Part shown: positions 35,009-44,075 of the stretch, in pieces | Position numbering within the stretch: position 1 is the stretch's first letter | Layout: each line of letters starts with the position of its first letter | Assembly: GCA_963724385.1 (NCBI GenBank) | Contig: CAVRUJ010000001.1 | Span: forward strand, 2,790,001-2,854,000 | Source: DASXQK01 sp963724385 | Lineage (GTDB): Bacteria > Pseudomonadota > Alphaproteobacteria > Dongiales > Dongiaceae | Reading direction: 5' to 3' | Length of the DNA stretch: 64,000 nt | The notes under the pieces: generated by a model | What the model was told of the DNA's origin: nothing | Seen by the model: only the letters and a program-made list of their open reading frames with translations | Database searches by the model: none | Position numbers and translations under genes: made by a program

Positions 35009-37393
35009 ATGGCTGACACAGGCATCGGCGCCCCCGTGCGCCGCAAGGAAGACTTCCGCTTCCTGACCGGTCGCGGCACCTATACCGACGACATCAACCG
35101 GCCCGGCCAGACCTACGCCTATATCCTGCGCTCGCCCCACGCGGCGGCGAAGATCAAGAAGATCGACACCGCCCGCGCCAAGGCGGCGCCCGGCGTGGTC
35201 GCGGTCTTCACCGGCGCCGACTACGCGGCCGACGGCAAGGGCGGCCTGCCCTGCGGCTGGCTGGTCAAGAGCAAGGACGGCTCGCCCATGGTCGAGCCGC
35301 CGCACCCGCCGCTGGTCGCGGACATGGTGCGCCATGTCGGCGACCACGTGGCGGTGGTCATCGCCGAAACCAAGAGCCAGGCCCGCGACGCGGCGGAAAT
35401 GATCGACGTCTCCTATGAGGAGGTGAAGCCCATCATCGATACCGCCGGCGCGCTCAAAGCCGGCGCGCCTGAGGTGTGGCCCCAGGCCAAGGGCAACCTC
35501 TGCTACGACTGGCAGATCGGCGACAAGGCCGCGACCGACGCCGCCTTCGCAAAGGCGAGCCACGTGACCAAGATCGACCTGGTCAACCAGCGCCTGATCG
35601 CCAACGCCATGGAGCCGCGCGCGGCCATCGCCGAGTTCGACCGGGCGACGAGCGATTACACGCTCTATACGACGAGCCAGAATCCCCACGTCATCCGCCT
35701 GCTGATGGGCGCCTTCGTCTTGCAGATCCCGGAAAGCAAGCTGCGCGTGGTGGCGCCCGACGTGGGCGGTGGATTCGGTTCCAAGATCTTCCACTATGCG
35801 GAAGAGGCGATCCTGACCTGGGCCGCGGGCAAGATCGCGCGGCCCATCAAGTGGACGGCCGAGCGCAGCGAATCCTTCATGTCGGACGCGCAAGGCCGCG
35901 ACCACGTCAGCCATGCCGAGCTCGCCATGGACAAGGACGGCAAGTTCCTGGGCTTGCGCGTCAGCACCATCGCCAACATGGGCGCCTATCTTTCGACCTT
36001 CGCGCCCTGCGTCCCCACATATCTCTACGGGACCCTGCTCGCGGGCGTCTATGCCACGCCAGCCATCTATTGCGAGGTGAAGGCCGTGTTCACCAACACG
36101 GTCGCCGTCGATGCCTATCGCGGCGCCGGACGGCCGGAGGCGACATATCTCCTCGAACGCCTGGTGGAAAAGGCGGCGCGCGAGATGAAGATGGACCGGG
36201 CCGAGCTTCGTCGGCGCAACTTCATCCCGCAGAACGCCTTCCCCTACCAGACGCCGGTGGCGCTCCAGTACGACAGCGGCGACTATCATTCGACCCTGGA
36301 TATCGCCCTCAAGAAGAGCGACTGGGCGGGGTTCGAGAAGCGCCGGGCCGAAGCCAAGAGCCGCGGCATGCTGCGGGGCATCGGCATCTCGACATATCTG
36401 GAGGCCTGCGGTATCGCCCCCTCGGCCGTCGTCGGCTCCTTGGGCGCCCGCGCCGGCCTGTACGAGACGGCCAATGTGCGGGTCCACCCCACGGGCTCCG
36501 TCACCGTTTTCACCGGGAGCCACAGCCACGGCCAGGGGCATGAGACGACCTTCGCCCAGATCGTGTCGTCAATGCTGGGCATCCCCATCGAGAGCGTCGA
36601 GGTCTCCCACGGCGACACCAACAAGATCCCCTTCGGCATGGGGACCTACGGCTCGCGCTCGCTCGCCGTCGGCGGGTCGGCCCTCGTGAAGTCGCTCGAT
36701 AAGATCGTCACCAAGGCCAAACGGATCGCTGCCCACCTGATGGAGGCCTCGGTCGCCGACATCGAATTCAAGGACGGCGTCTTCAAGGTGGCCGGCACGG
36801 ACAAGAGCGTTCCCTTTGGCCAGGTCGCGCTCACCGCCTATGTGCCGCACAACTACCCGATCACCGAGCTCGAGCCTGGGCTTGAGGAGACCTCCTTCTA
36901 CGACCCGCTCAACTTCACCTACCCGGGCGGCTGCCATATCTGCGAGGTGGAGGTCGATCCCGAGACAGGGACCACCAAGATCATCAATTTCACCGCCTGC
37001 GACGATATCGGCCGGGTCATCAACCCGATGATCGTCGAGGGGCAGGTGCATGGCGGCGTGGCCCAAGGCATCGGCCAGGCCCTGTTCGAGCGAGCGGTCT
37101 ACGACAATTCCAGCGGGCAGCTCCTCTCAGGCTCCTACATGGACTACTGCATGCCCAGGGCCGACGATCTCTGCTCGTTCCAGGTCGAAACCCACAACAC
37201 GATGTGCACCCACAACCCGCTCGGCTCCAAGGGCGTGGGCGAAGTGGGCGCCATCGGCTCGACCCCGGCGGTGATTAACGCCGTCCTCGATGCGCTGCTG
37301 CCGCTCGGCGTCAGCGATATCTCCATGCCGGCCTCGCCCCATCGGGTGTGGCAGGCGATCCAGGCCGCCAAGCCGGCCAAGGCCGCCGAGTAA
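35009..37393 (+). CDS. coxL: Molybdenum hydroxylase large subunit, form II CODH-like
   Basis: 794-residue catalytic subunit of the xanthine dehydrogenase family, binding the molybdenum-cytosine dinucleotide cofactor. The active-site loop is AYRGAGR at 369-375. True (form I) CO dehydrogenases have AYxCSFR with the Cu-binding cysteine, so this is the form II type, whose natural substrate is generally not established. GGGFGSK (cofactor loop), GSHSHGQGHETTFAQI and KGVGEVGAIG with the catalytic glutamate near the C-terminus are present. It starts four bases after coxS. Confidence 0.9.
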   Translation: MADTGIGAPVRRKEDFRFLTGRGTYTDDINRPGQTYAYILRSPHAAAKIKKIDTARAKAAPGVVAVFTGADYAADGKGGLPCGWLVKSKDGSPMVEPPHPPLVADMVRHVGDHVAVVIAETKSQARDAAEMIDVSYEEVKPIIDTAGALKAGAPEVWPQAKGNLCYDWQIGDKAATDAAFAKASHVTKIDLVNQRLIANAMEPRAAIAEFDRATSDYTLYTTSQNPHVIRLLMGAFVLQIPESKLRVVAPDVGGGFGSKIFHYAEEAILTWAAGKIARPIKWTAERSESFMSDAQGRDHVSHAELAMDKDGKFLGLRVSTIANMGAYLSTFAPCVPTYLYGTLLAGVYATPAIYCEVKAVFTNTVAVDAYRGAGRPEATYLLERLVEKAAREMKMDRAELRRRNFIPQNAFPYQTPVALQYDSGDYHSTLDIALKKSDWAGFEKRRAEAKSRGMLRGIGISTYLEACGIAPSAVVGSLGARAGLYETANVRVHPTGSVTVFTGSHSHGQGHETTFAQIVSSMLGIPIESVEVSHGDTNKIPFGMGTYGSRSLAVGGSALVKSLDKIVTKAKRIAAHLMEASVADIEFKDGVFKVAGTDKSVPFGQVALTAYVPHNYPITELEPGLEETSFYDPLNFTYPGGCHICEVEVDPETGTTKIINFTACDDIGRVINPMIVEGQVHGGVAQGIGQALFERAVYDNSSGQLLSGSYMDYCMPRADDLCSFQVETHNTMCTHNPLGSKGVGEVGAIGSTPAVINAVLDALLPLGVSDISMPASPHRVWQAIQAAKPAKAAE

Positions 37394-37404
37394 GGGAGGA
37401 CAAC

Positions 37405-38199
37405 ATGCAAGACTTCAACTATCAGCGTCCCGGAAGCCTGGCCGACGCCGGCAAGGCCCTCTCGGCGGCCCGCGAGGCCAAGATCCTGGCCGGCGGCATG
37501 ACCCTGCTGCCGACCATCAAGCAGCGCCTGGCGAGCCCGTCGGATCTCATCGACCTCGCCGGCATCGGCGAGCTGAAAGGCATCAAGCTCGACGGCGGGG
37601 CGGTCGTCATCGGCGCGATGACCACCCATGCCGAGGTCGCTCATTCGGCCGATGTGAAGAAGGCGATCCCCGCGCTCGCCAACCTGGCCGAGGGCATCGG
37701 CGACCCGCAGGTGCGCAATCGCGGGACGATCGGCGGCTCGATCTCGAACAACGACCCCGCAGCCGACTATCCGGCGGCGGTGCTCGGCCTCGACGCCACG
37801 GTCGTCACCAACAAGCGCCGGATCAAGGCCGACGACTTCTTCAAAGGATTGTTCGAAACCGCGCTCGGGGACGGCGAGATCGTCACCGCCGTCAGCTTTC
37901 CCAAGCCGGAGAAGGCGGGCTACGCCAAGTTCCCGAACCCCGCGTCGCGCTATGCCATGGTGGGCGTTCTCGTCGCCAAGACCGCGGGCGGCGTGCGCGT
38001 CGCCGTCACCGGGGCGGGTCCCGGCGTCTTCCGCCAGAAGGACATGGAAAAGGCGCTCGCGGGCAAGTTCTCGGCCGATGCGCTCGCCGGCATCAAGACC
38101 GCTTCGAAGGGCCTCAACAACGACATGCACGGAAGCGCCGAGTATCGCGCCCATCTCGTGAATGTGATGGCCGCGCGCGCCGTCGCCGCGGCGAAGTAA
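37405..38199 (+). CDS. coxM: Molybdenum hydroxylase FAD subunit
   Basis: 264-residue flavoprotein subunit. The FAD pyrophosphate loops are seen as AGGMTLLPTIKQRL (residues about 29-42) and TIGGSISNNDPAADYPA (about 108-124), both diagnostic of CoxM. ATG 37405 has GGGAGGA just upstream. It is the last structural gene of the operon and is followed by a likely terminator. The maturation genes coxD, coxE and coxF are not in the window. Confidence 0.93.
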   Translation: MQDFNYQRPGSLADAGKALSAAREAKILAGGMTLLPTIKQRLASPSDLIDLAGIGELKGIKLDGGAVVIGAMTTHAEVAHSADVKKAIPALANLAEGIGDPQVRNRGTIGGSISNNDPAADYPAAVLGLDATVVTNKRRIKADDFFKGLFETALGDGEIVTAVSFPKPEKAGYAKFPNPASRYAMVGVLVAKTAGGVRVAVTGAGPGVFRQKDMEKALAGKFSADALAGIKTASKGLNNDMHGSAEYRAHLVNVMAARAVAAAK

Positions 38200-38221
38200 C
38201 GACGGCGCATCGACAGCAAGG

Positions 38222-38248
38222 GGCGGGAATCCGGTTGCGGATCCCGCC
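38222..38248 (+). terminator. Likely terminator after the cox operon
   Basis: GGCGGGA (38222-38228) pairs with TCCCGCC (38242-38248), extended inward by ATCCG/CGGAT with one bulged base and a four-base loop. It is followed by TCTTC, a weak T-tract. It lies between coxM and otnI. Confidence 0.55.
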
Positions 38249-38266
38249 TCTTCGGATTCCTGCAGC

Positions 38267-39037
38267 ATGCTGAAATTCGCCGCCAACCTTTCCTTCCTGT
38301 TCCCGGAGCGCCCTTTCCTCGAGCGTTTCGCGGCGGCCGCGGCGGCCGGTTTCGAGGCCGTCGAATTCGCCTTCGCCTATGAGCATCCCGAAGCCGAGGT
38401 CGCGGCGGCGGCGGCCAAGGCCGGCGTCCAGGTCGTGCTGATGAACCTCCCGCCCGGCGATTGGGCGGCGGGCGAGCGGGGCCTCGCCTCTCTGCCGGGC
38501 CGGGAGTCCGAGTTCCGCGCTTGCCTCGCGACGGCGCTTCGCTATGCCGAAGCGACGGGCTGCCGCCAGCTTCACGCGATGGCCGGCGCCGGCCCGACCT
38601 GCCGCGAAGAAACCTTTGCCGCCAATCTCCGCGAGGCCGCATCGGTGGCGCAAGGGAGAGGCGTGCGGATTCTGATCGAGCCCATCAATGTGCTGGACAT
38701 GCCCGGCTATTTCCTCACCCAGCCGCAGCAGGCAGCGGACATCATCCGGAAGGTCGCCCACCCGAATCTCTTCCTTCAACTGGACCTCTATCACTGCCAG
38801 GTCATGCGGGGCGACCTCGCCCGGCAGATCGAACTGCATTGGCCGCTCATCCGCCATATTCAGATCGCCGGCAATCCCGGACGCCTTGAGCCGGATCGTG
38901 GCGAAATAAATTATCCGTTCCTTTTCAATCACTTGGAAAGTCTTGGTTACCAAGGCTGGATCGGCTGCGAATACAAGCCCGCGGCGGCCACCGAGGCCGG
39001 GCTCGCCTGGATCAGGCCCTATCTTCCGGCAAAATAG
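38267..39037 (+). CDS. otnI: 2-oxo-tetronate isomerase / hydroxypyruvate isomerase
   Basis: 256-residue TIM-barrel sugar isomerase. Metal and substrate residues of the hydroxypyruvate isomerase family are seen: ILIEPINVLDMPGYFL (Glu), LFLQLDLYHCQVMRGD (Asp, His), IQIAGNPGRLEPDRGEINY and GCEYKP (Glu). In organisms with otnC and otnK the same protein is 2-oxo-tetronate isomerase of the threonate pathways. Since both lie 0.8 kb downstream, otnI is the better name, but the sequence alone does not exclude hyi. Confidence 0.82.
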   Translation: MLKFAANLSFLFPERPFLERFAAAAAAGFEAVEFAFAYEHPEAEVAAAAAKAGVQVVLMNLPPGDWAAGERGLASLPGRESEFRACLATALRYAEATGCRQLHAMAGAGPTCREETFAANLREAASVAQGRGVRILIEPINVLDMPGYFLTQPQQAADIIRKVAHPNLFLQLDLYHCQVMRGDLARQIELHWPLIRHIQIAGNPGRLEPDRGEINYPFLFNHLESLGYQGWIGCEYKPAAATEAGLAWIRPYLPAK

Positions 39038-39050
39038 CGCGCCGGACGCC

Positions 39051-39079
39051 TTGACGGGGCAACAGAACCAAACTAGAAC
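39051..39079 (+). promoter_or_regulatory. lexA promoter with SOS box
   Basis: TTGACG (39051-39056) and TAGAAC (39074-39079) are 17 bp apart. GAAC (39065-39068), seven bases, then GAAC (39076-39079) is an exact alphaproteobacterial LexA box and covers the -10 element, so LexA would block its own transcription. Confidence 0.88.
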
Positions 39080-39158
39080 ATGTGGCGTAGTTTGGGTTTT
39101 GTTCCACCCATTGTGGGTAGCGCCAAACATCGGTGCGGCAAGTCGAGGAGACCGGGCG

Positions 39159-39872
39159 ATGCTGACCAAGAAGCAACATGAGCTGCTGCTGTTCATCAAC
39201 AAGCGCCTGTCGGACTCAGGCGTGTGCCCATCCTTCGACGAAATGAAAGAAGCGCTCGGCCTGAAATCCAAATCCGGCGTGCACCGGCTCATCACCGGCC
39301 TGGAAGAGCGCGGCTTCATCCGGCGCCTTGCGCACCGGGCGCGCGCGCTCGAGGTCGCCCGCCTGCCGGAGAACGTCACCGCCGCTGCCGCCAAGGAGGG
39401 CACGACGGCGCGGCCCGGCTTCGCTCCCAATGTGATCCACGGCGATTTCGGCGGGGCGCTGCCCGGTGCGGCGGTCGCCCAGCCGGCGGAGACCATTCGC
39501 CTGCCGCTCTATGGCCGGATCGCGGCCGGCACGCCGATCGAGGCCCTGCGCGACAACAGCCAGAACATCGATGTGCCAGCCAGCCTTCTCGGGCGCGGCG
39601 AGCATTACGCCCTGCAGGTCGAAGGGGACTCGATGCTCAACGCCGGCATCCTCGACGGCGACACGGTGGTCATCGAGCGCTGCGACACGGCCGAGAACGG
39701 CGCCATCGTGGTCGCCCTTATCGACAATAACGAAGTGACCCTGAAGCGCCTGCGCCGGAAAGGCAATTCCATCGCGCTCGAGCCGGCCAACCCGGTCTAC
39801 GAAACGCGCATCTTCGGTCCGGACCGCGTCAAGCTGCAGGGCCGGCTCGCCGGGCTGTTGCGGCGCTACTGA
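39159..39872 (+). CDS. lexA: LexA repressor
   Basis: 237-residue SOS repressor and self-cleaving protease. The N-terminal winged helix (MLTKKQHELLLFINKRL) binds the operator. The Ala-Gly cleavage site is at 123-124 (RIAAGTPIE), the catalytic Ser at 158 (GDSMLNAG) and the Lys at 196 (VTLKRL). ATG 39159 gives the normal MLTKKQ start; the open frame extends into otnI but is not conserved. A long Ala/Gly linker (about 70-110) is usual in alphaproteobacterial LexA. Its promoter carries an SOS box. Confidence 0.95.
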   Translation: MLTKKQHELLLFINKRLSDSGVCPSFDEMKEALGLKSKSGVHRLITGLEERGFIRRLAHRARALEVARLPENVTAAAAKEGTTARPGFAPNVIHGDFGGALPGAAVAQPAETIRLPLYGRIAAGTPIEALRDNSQNIDVPASLLGRGEHYALQVEGDSMLNAGILDGDTVVIERCDTAENGAIVVALIDNNEVTLKRLRRKGNSIALEPANPVYETRIFGPDRVKLQGRLAGLLRRY

Positions 39873-40537
39873 TCCTTCGGCTGCGGCTCAGCGATGGCCG
39901 GGTCGAGCTCGAAGGCCTTCACCAGATCCCGGACCTGAGCCGGCGTCAGCAGCCGCGGGTTCAAGCCGCGCAGCAGAAGCTGGAGCTTGGCCGTCTCTTC
40001 CAGCTCCTCGATGGCGTAGACAGCCGCCTCCAGCGAGGCCGCCGCCACCACCGGCCCATGATTGGCCAAAAGGACCGAGGCATATCGCCCGGCAAGCCCG
40101 CGAATGGCGTCGGCCACGGCCGGATCGCCCGGCCGGTAATAGGGCACCAGAGCGGTCCGCCCGACACGCATCACGTAGTAGGCTGTGAGCGCCGGCAGCA
40201 CTTGCTTCGGATCGAGGTCCGCGAGCATGGAGAGGGCCACGGCGTGGGTCGAATGGAGGTGCACGACCGAGCGCGCGCTCGCCCGTGATTCGTAGAGCGC
40301 GGCATGGAGCATCAGCTCCTTGGTCGGCGGGTCGCCCCCGATGAGCCGGCCGGCCTTGTCGAGACGGGATAGCCGGGCCGGATCCAGCGATCCGAGCGAG
40401 GCATTGGTCGGGGTCGCGAGCCATCCGCCATCTTCCAGCCGCGCGCTGATATTCCCCGAGGAGCCGGGCGTGAGCCCGCGGTCGAACAGCGACCTCGCCA
40501 GGCGGACGATCTCCTCGCGCAGCTTGCTGTCCTTCAC
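39866..40537 (-). CDS. otnC: 3-oxo-tetronate 4-phosphate decarboxylase (class II aldolase fold)
   Basis: 223-residue aldolase-II protein. The family signature is clear: LTPGSSGNISARLEDG (phosphate loop), the zinc histidines of VVHLHSTHAVALS and LANHGPVVA. Members act on L-fuculose phosphate, ribulose phosphate or, when next to a DUF1537 kinase, 3-oxo-tetronate 4-phosphate, which is decarboxylated to dihydroxyacetone phosphate. It overlaps otnK by four bases, which supports the last role. It converges on lexA, overlapping it by seven bases. Confidence 0.87.
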   Translation of the reverse strand: MKDSKLREEIVRLARSLFDRGLTPGSSGNISARLEDGGWLATPTNASLGSLDPARLSRLDKAGRLIGGDPPTKELMLHAALYESRASARSVVHLHSTHAVALSMLADLDPKQVLPALTAYYVMRVGRTALVPYYRPGDPAVADAIRGLAGRYASVLLANHGPVVAAASLEAAVYAIEELEETAKLQLLLRGLNPRLLTPAQVRDLVKAFELDPAIAEPQPKDQ

Positions 40538-41820
40538 GCGCCCTTCTCCAGCACTACAAGAGCCCTCTCGAAGAAGTCCGGGCCGCCGAAATTGCCGGAT
40601 TTGAGCGCGAGCGCAAGCTTGCCCTGGCGCATCGTCGCCCCGCTCATCGTCGCCCCGCTCATCGTCGAGAGTGCCGGCACGCCGGGATCGATCTCAGGCC
40701 CGATGGCGAAGGAGGCAAGGCCGAGGGCCGTCACCACCGCACCCGAAGTTTCGCCGCCCGCGACCACCAGCCGGGCGACGCCGGCGTCGATGAGGCCCGC
40801 CGCCAGCCGCCCGAAGAAGCTCTCCACCGTTTCGGCGACCCGCTCGCGCCCGTGCCTGGCATGGACCTTCTGGACCTCGGCGGCGGAGGCCGAGGAATAG
40901 CACAGCGGTGCCGCCGCGAGGTTGGCGAGCATGAATTCGAGGGCGGCCTTGGGCGCTTCCCCGGCCATGAGGGCATCGATGTCCAGCGCCCGCGCCGGGT
41001 GGCCGACCCGGTAGCGCTCGACCTGGCCGAGGGTGGCGCCGGAGCAACTGCCGGCAATCACAGCGGCCGGTCCGGCGACGGGCGCGAAGGCCGAGCCTCG
41101 TCCGGATGCTAGGCCTGCCTTGCGGAAATTGTCGGCAAGGCCCAGCGCCACGCCCGATCCGCCAGTTAGCAGCAGGGCCCCCTCGACCGCGGCGCCGATG
41201 GCGAGGAGATCCTTGTCCTCGATTGCGTCGACAATGGCGAGCCACTCCCCTCGCGTAGCACTCGCCGCCAAAGCCGCGCGAATGGCCGCGGGCCCGGCGG
41301 CAACAGTCGGCCATGGTACCTGGCCCACGGGATGCCGGCATTGCAGCGCCAGCCAGCGGGCCAGGTCCGCATCGGTCATCGGGTTCAGCGGGTGCTTCTC
41401 CATGCCCGATTCCGATAGCAGCTTCCCGCCGACGAAGAGATGGCCCTGGTAAACCGTGCGGCCGACCGTGGGAAAGGCGGGGCAGGCCACCACGCCACGG
41501 ACTCCGAGCTTCTCGGCAAGGGCCTCGCCCACCGGGCCGATATTGCCGCGCGGTGTCGAATCGAAGGTCGAGCAGTACTTGAAGAAATGTTGCCGGCAGC
41601 CCTGCCGGCTGAGCCAGTCGAGCGCCGACAGGGACAGGCCAACCGCCTCGTCGGCGGCAATGGAGCGGGTCTTGAGCGCGACCACGCCGGCCTCGCAGTC
41701 GGCGGGCGCATCGGCGGCCGGAACACCGATGAATTGGATCGTGGCGAGGCCGCTCTTCGCAAGCGTATTGGCCAGATCGCTGGCGCCGGTGAAGTCGTCG
41801 GCGATGCAACCGAGCAGCAA
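40534..41820 (-). CDS. otnK: 3-oxo-tetronate kinase (DUF1537 family)
   Basis: 428-residue four-carbon acid-sugar kinase. The substrate site ADDFTGASDLANTLAKSGL near the N-terminus and the ATP site VAGGETSGAVVTALG near 355-370 are typical; KSGNFGGPDFF closes the family pattern. The start is TTG 41820, preceded by GGGGGAG. Near the C-terminus a 15-bp tandem duplication (40631-40660) adds an extra MSGAT unit. It forms a coupled pair with otnC; the dehydrogenase that would feed the pathway (ltnD or pdxA2) is not in the window. Confidence 0.88.
   Translation of the reverse strand: MLLGCIADDFTGASDLANTLAKSGLATIQFIGVPAADAPADCEAGVVALKTRSIAADEAVGLSLSALDWLSRQGCRQHFFKYCSTFDSTPRGNIGPVGEALAEKLGVRGVVACPAFPTVGRTVYQGHLFVGGKLLSESGMEKHPLNPMTDADLARWLALQCRHPVGQVPWPTVAAGPAAIRAALAASATRGEWLAIVDAIEDKDLLAIGAAVEGALLLTGGSGVALGLADNFRKAGLASGRGSAFAPVAGPAAVIAGSCSGATLGQVERYRVGHPARALDIDALMAGEAPKAALEFMLANLAAAPLCYSSASAAEVQKVHARHGRERVAETVESFFGRLAAGLIDAGVARLVVAGGETSGAVVTALGLASFAIGPEIDPGVPALSTMSGATMSGATMRQGKLALALKSGNFGGPDFFERALVVLEKGA
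40631..40667. repeat. 15-bp tandem duplication inside otnK
   Basis: ATCGTCGCCCCGCTC occurs twice in a row (40631-40645, 40646-40660) followed by a partial third copy (ATCGTCG). The repeat keeps frame and adds a second MSGAT-like pentapeptide to OtnK. Confidence 0.85.
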
Positions 41821-41908
41821 GACGGATCTCCCCCTGTTCGCTGTCCCATGGTGTCAAGGCCGGACGGCCGGGGCAAGACAGCGTCTCCAGCGCGGGCGCG
41901 GCGGCCCG

Positions 41909-44014
41909 CTATGGACCGGCAGCGGAAGTCTCGGCTGGCGCGGGCGACCAGGGCCAGTCCCCCTCACCTTCGCGAACCGATTTGATCTTCACACCATCGC
42001 CATCGAGCCAGACGGCAAATGCGCCATCCCGGGCCAACCTCGCCCGATCGATCAGCAGGGCGCGGCAGGGACCCGGCGCCGCCTCAAGGGTGATGACCAG
42101 ATCGGCCTCGCTGCAGGCAACGGCGAAGTTTTCGCCGTCCTGCAGGATCGCCACCTGACGCTTGCCTTGCCGATAGCGGCAGTCCATGCCATCGCAAGCC
42201 AGGTGGTCGGCCGGCCTGTCGCCCCATGTCACCCGGTCGGTCTGGCCCGCGTCGCGCAGCCACTCCTCGGCCACGAAACGATCGGCCCGCGCCGACGAGA
42301 ACCTGAGCGAACCGTCCGTCGCCCTGACGGCGACCAGGCCGGCATCCTCCGCGACGAGGATGTCCGGCGCACGAACCCAGAACATCAGGGCGAAGCCGGC
42401 GGCGACCCCGGCCAGGCCGGCGAAGCGCCAGGCCCGGCGCCACAGGCAGAGCCACAGCCCGCCCAGCGCGATGAGGGCAATTCCCGTGGCCGGCATCGAC
42501 GGCACGATGGCGATCGCGCCGGGCCAGGACGACACCGTGCGCGCCGTCCAGAGGATGGCCCCGATGCCGAGACCGGCGGGGGCGAGCGCCAGGCGTTCCA
42601 AGCCGAAGGGCATCAGCAGCAGGGACAGGATCAGCCAGGGCATCACCCAGAAGCCGGTGATCGGCACGGCCAGGATGTTGGCGATGAGACCGTAGTTGCT
42701 CATCCTGTCGAACTGATAGATGGCGAAGGCGGCGGTCGCCAAGGTGGCGGTGAGGCTGGTCACGACAAGGTCGAAGATCTCGCGCAAGACGCGCTTCAGA
42801 GCGCTGCCGGGCCGGTACCTTCCGCGCCCGATCCGCTCCCAGATGGCGGTGAGCGCGACGATGGCGGCGAAAGACAGCTGAAAGCTGGCGCCGGTCATGC
42901 TTTCGGGCCGCAGCAGCAGGATGGCGAAGGCCGCCCAGGCGACCGGGCGCATGGTGATCGGTCGCCGGTCGACAACGACGCCGAGCAGCACGAAGGCCGC
43001 CATCAGGCAGGAGCGCACCACGGGCACGCGCGCACCGGTGAGGAGCGTGTAGAAAACGGCCCCCAGCAGGGCGATCACCGCGGCCCATTTCTTGATCGGC
43101 CAGCGCAGCGCGATCGCCGGCATGAGGGCGAACAGGGCCCGGCTGAAAAAGAACAGGATGCCGGCGGCGAGCCCGAGATGGAGGCCCGCGACCGCCAGCA
43201 GATGGGCGAGCCCGGCGTTGCGCATCGCCGTCAGCGCGGGCGGGGATACCGCGGTCTGGATGCCGGTGACATAGGCGATCGCCACCCCCGCCTGATCGGG
43301 ATCCGGCAGAGCCGCCGATATCCGGCCTTCGATGATCGACCTGAGATCGGCAAAGCCCCCCATGAGCCAACGCATCAGGGACCCGCTCGCGGTCTCGGGC
43401 GCGCCGGGCAGGCTGCGGACGTGGCCGAGGGCGAAGCCGATGCCCCCGATCCGGTCGAAATAGAATTGGCGGCGGAAATCGAAGGCGCCCGGCGCCACTG
43501 GCCGTGAAGGCGGGCCCAAGGTCGCCCGGACCCCGATCCGATCGCCGGGCTCAAGCGGCGTATCGTCGCTCGCGGCGAGGCGAAGCCGAATGAATGCCGG
43601 TACCCGCGTTTGTCCGTCGATGGCCAAGTCGTCGAGCAAGAGGCGCCGGTTGTCCACCAGCAGCTCCACCTCGTCGACGCGCGCCTGGAGCTGAACGGCT
43701 TGGAGCCGGCCATTCAACATCGGCGCGGCCACGCTTACGGTGCGCAGCTCGGCCGCCGAAAAGCCGACCGCCGCGGCAATCAGGCCATAGACCAGGTAGC
43801 GCAGGGCGGGCCTGCGGCGCAGCAGGATCAGCAGCAGCAGGCCACCCACGGCCAGCGCAGTGGGCCCGGCCGCCAAAGGGGGCTCGGCCGGAAGCGAGAA
43901 ATAGAGCGCGATGCCAGCGCCCATGGCGACCGGCAGCCACAGCCCCCACCGGTCGCGCTCCGCCTCCAGGTTATCGCGCAAAACGCGCAGCGCTTCCGAT
44001 AGAGCCGCCCGCAT
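41909..44014 (-). CDS. comEC: ComEC/Rec2 family membrane protein (no metallo-beta-lactamase domain)
   Basis: 701-residue inner-membrane channel protein for DNA uptake. Residues about 25-200 are a DUF4131 region, and 220-500 the Competence domain (AYVTGIQTAVSPPALTAMRNAGLAHLLAVAGLHLGL, LLTGARVPVVRSCLMA, ILLLRPESMTGASFQLSFAA). The C-terminal 170 residues (ILVAEDAGLVAVRATDG...) lie where the metallo-beta-lactamase domain usually is but carry no HxHxDH motif. This short form is common in alphaproteobacteria. It is divergent from gltX. Confidence 0.88.
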   Translation of the reverse strand: MRAALSEALRVLRDNLEAERDRWGLWLPVAMGAGIALYFSLPAEPPLAAGPTALAVGGLLLLILLRRRPALRYLVYGLIAAAVGFSAAELRTVSVAAPMLNGRLQAVQLQARVDEVELLVDNRRLLLDDLAIDGQTRVPAFIRLRLAASDDTPLEPGDRIGVRATLGPPSRPVAPGAFDFRRQFYFDRIGGIGFALGHVRSLPGAPETASGSLMRWLMGGFADLRSIIEGRISAALPDPDQAGVAIAYVTGIQTAVSPPALTAMRNAGLAHLLAVAGLHLGLAAGILFFFSRALFALMPAIALRWPIKKWAAVIALLGAVFYTLLTGARVPVVRSCLMAAFVLLGVVVDRRPITMRPVAWAAFAILLLRPESMTGASFQLSFAAIVALTAIWERIGRGRYRPGSALKRVLREIFDLVVTSLTATLATAAFAIYQFDRMSNYGLIANILAVPITGFWVMPWLILSLLLMPFGLERLALAPAGLGIGAILWTARTVSSWPGAIAIVPSMPATGIALIALGGLWLCLWRRAWRFAGLAGVAAGFALMFWVRAPDILVAEDAGLVAVRATDGSLRFSSARADRFVAEEWLRDAGQTDRVTWGDRPADHLACDGMDCRYRQGKRQVAILQDGENFAVACSEADLVITLEAAPGPCRALLIDRARLARDGAFAVWLDGDGVKIKSVREGEGDWPWSPAPAETSAAGP

Positions 44015-44075
44015 CGCTAGCCAAGTCCCGCCCTGCCCGGCGCCAGTATTCCATCATTGGCGGCGCGACCCTAGT

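Noticed and set aside
35009..37393. Genuine (form I) CO dehydrogenase
   Set aside because: The active-site loop is AYRGAGR, without the copper-binding cysteine of AYxCSFR, and gene order is S-L-M, not M-S-L.
41456..43507. Open frame of 683 codons on the plus strand
   Set aside because: It crosses the otnK and comEC genes in antisense and has low-complexity Gly/Asp/Gln/Arg composition typical of a shadow frame.
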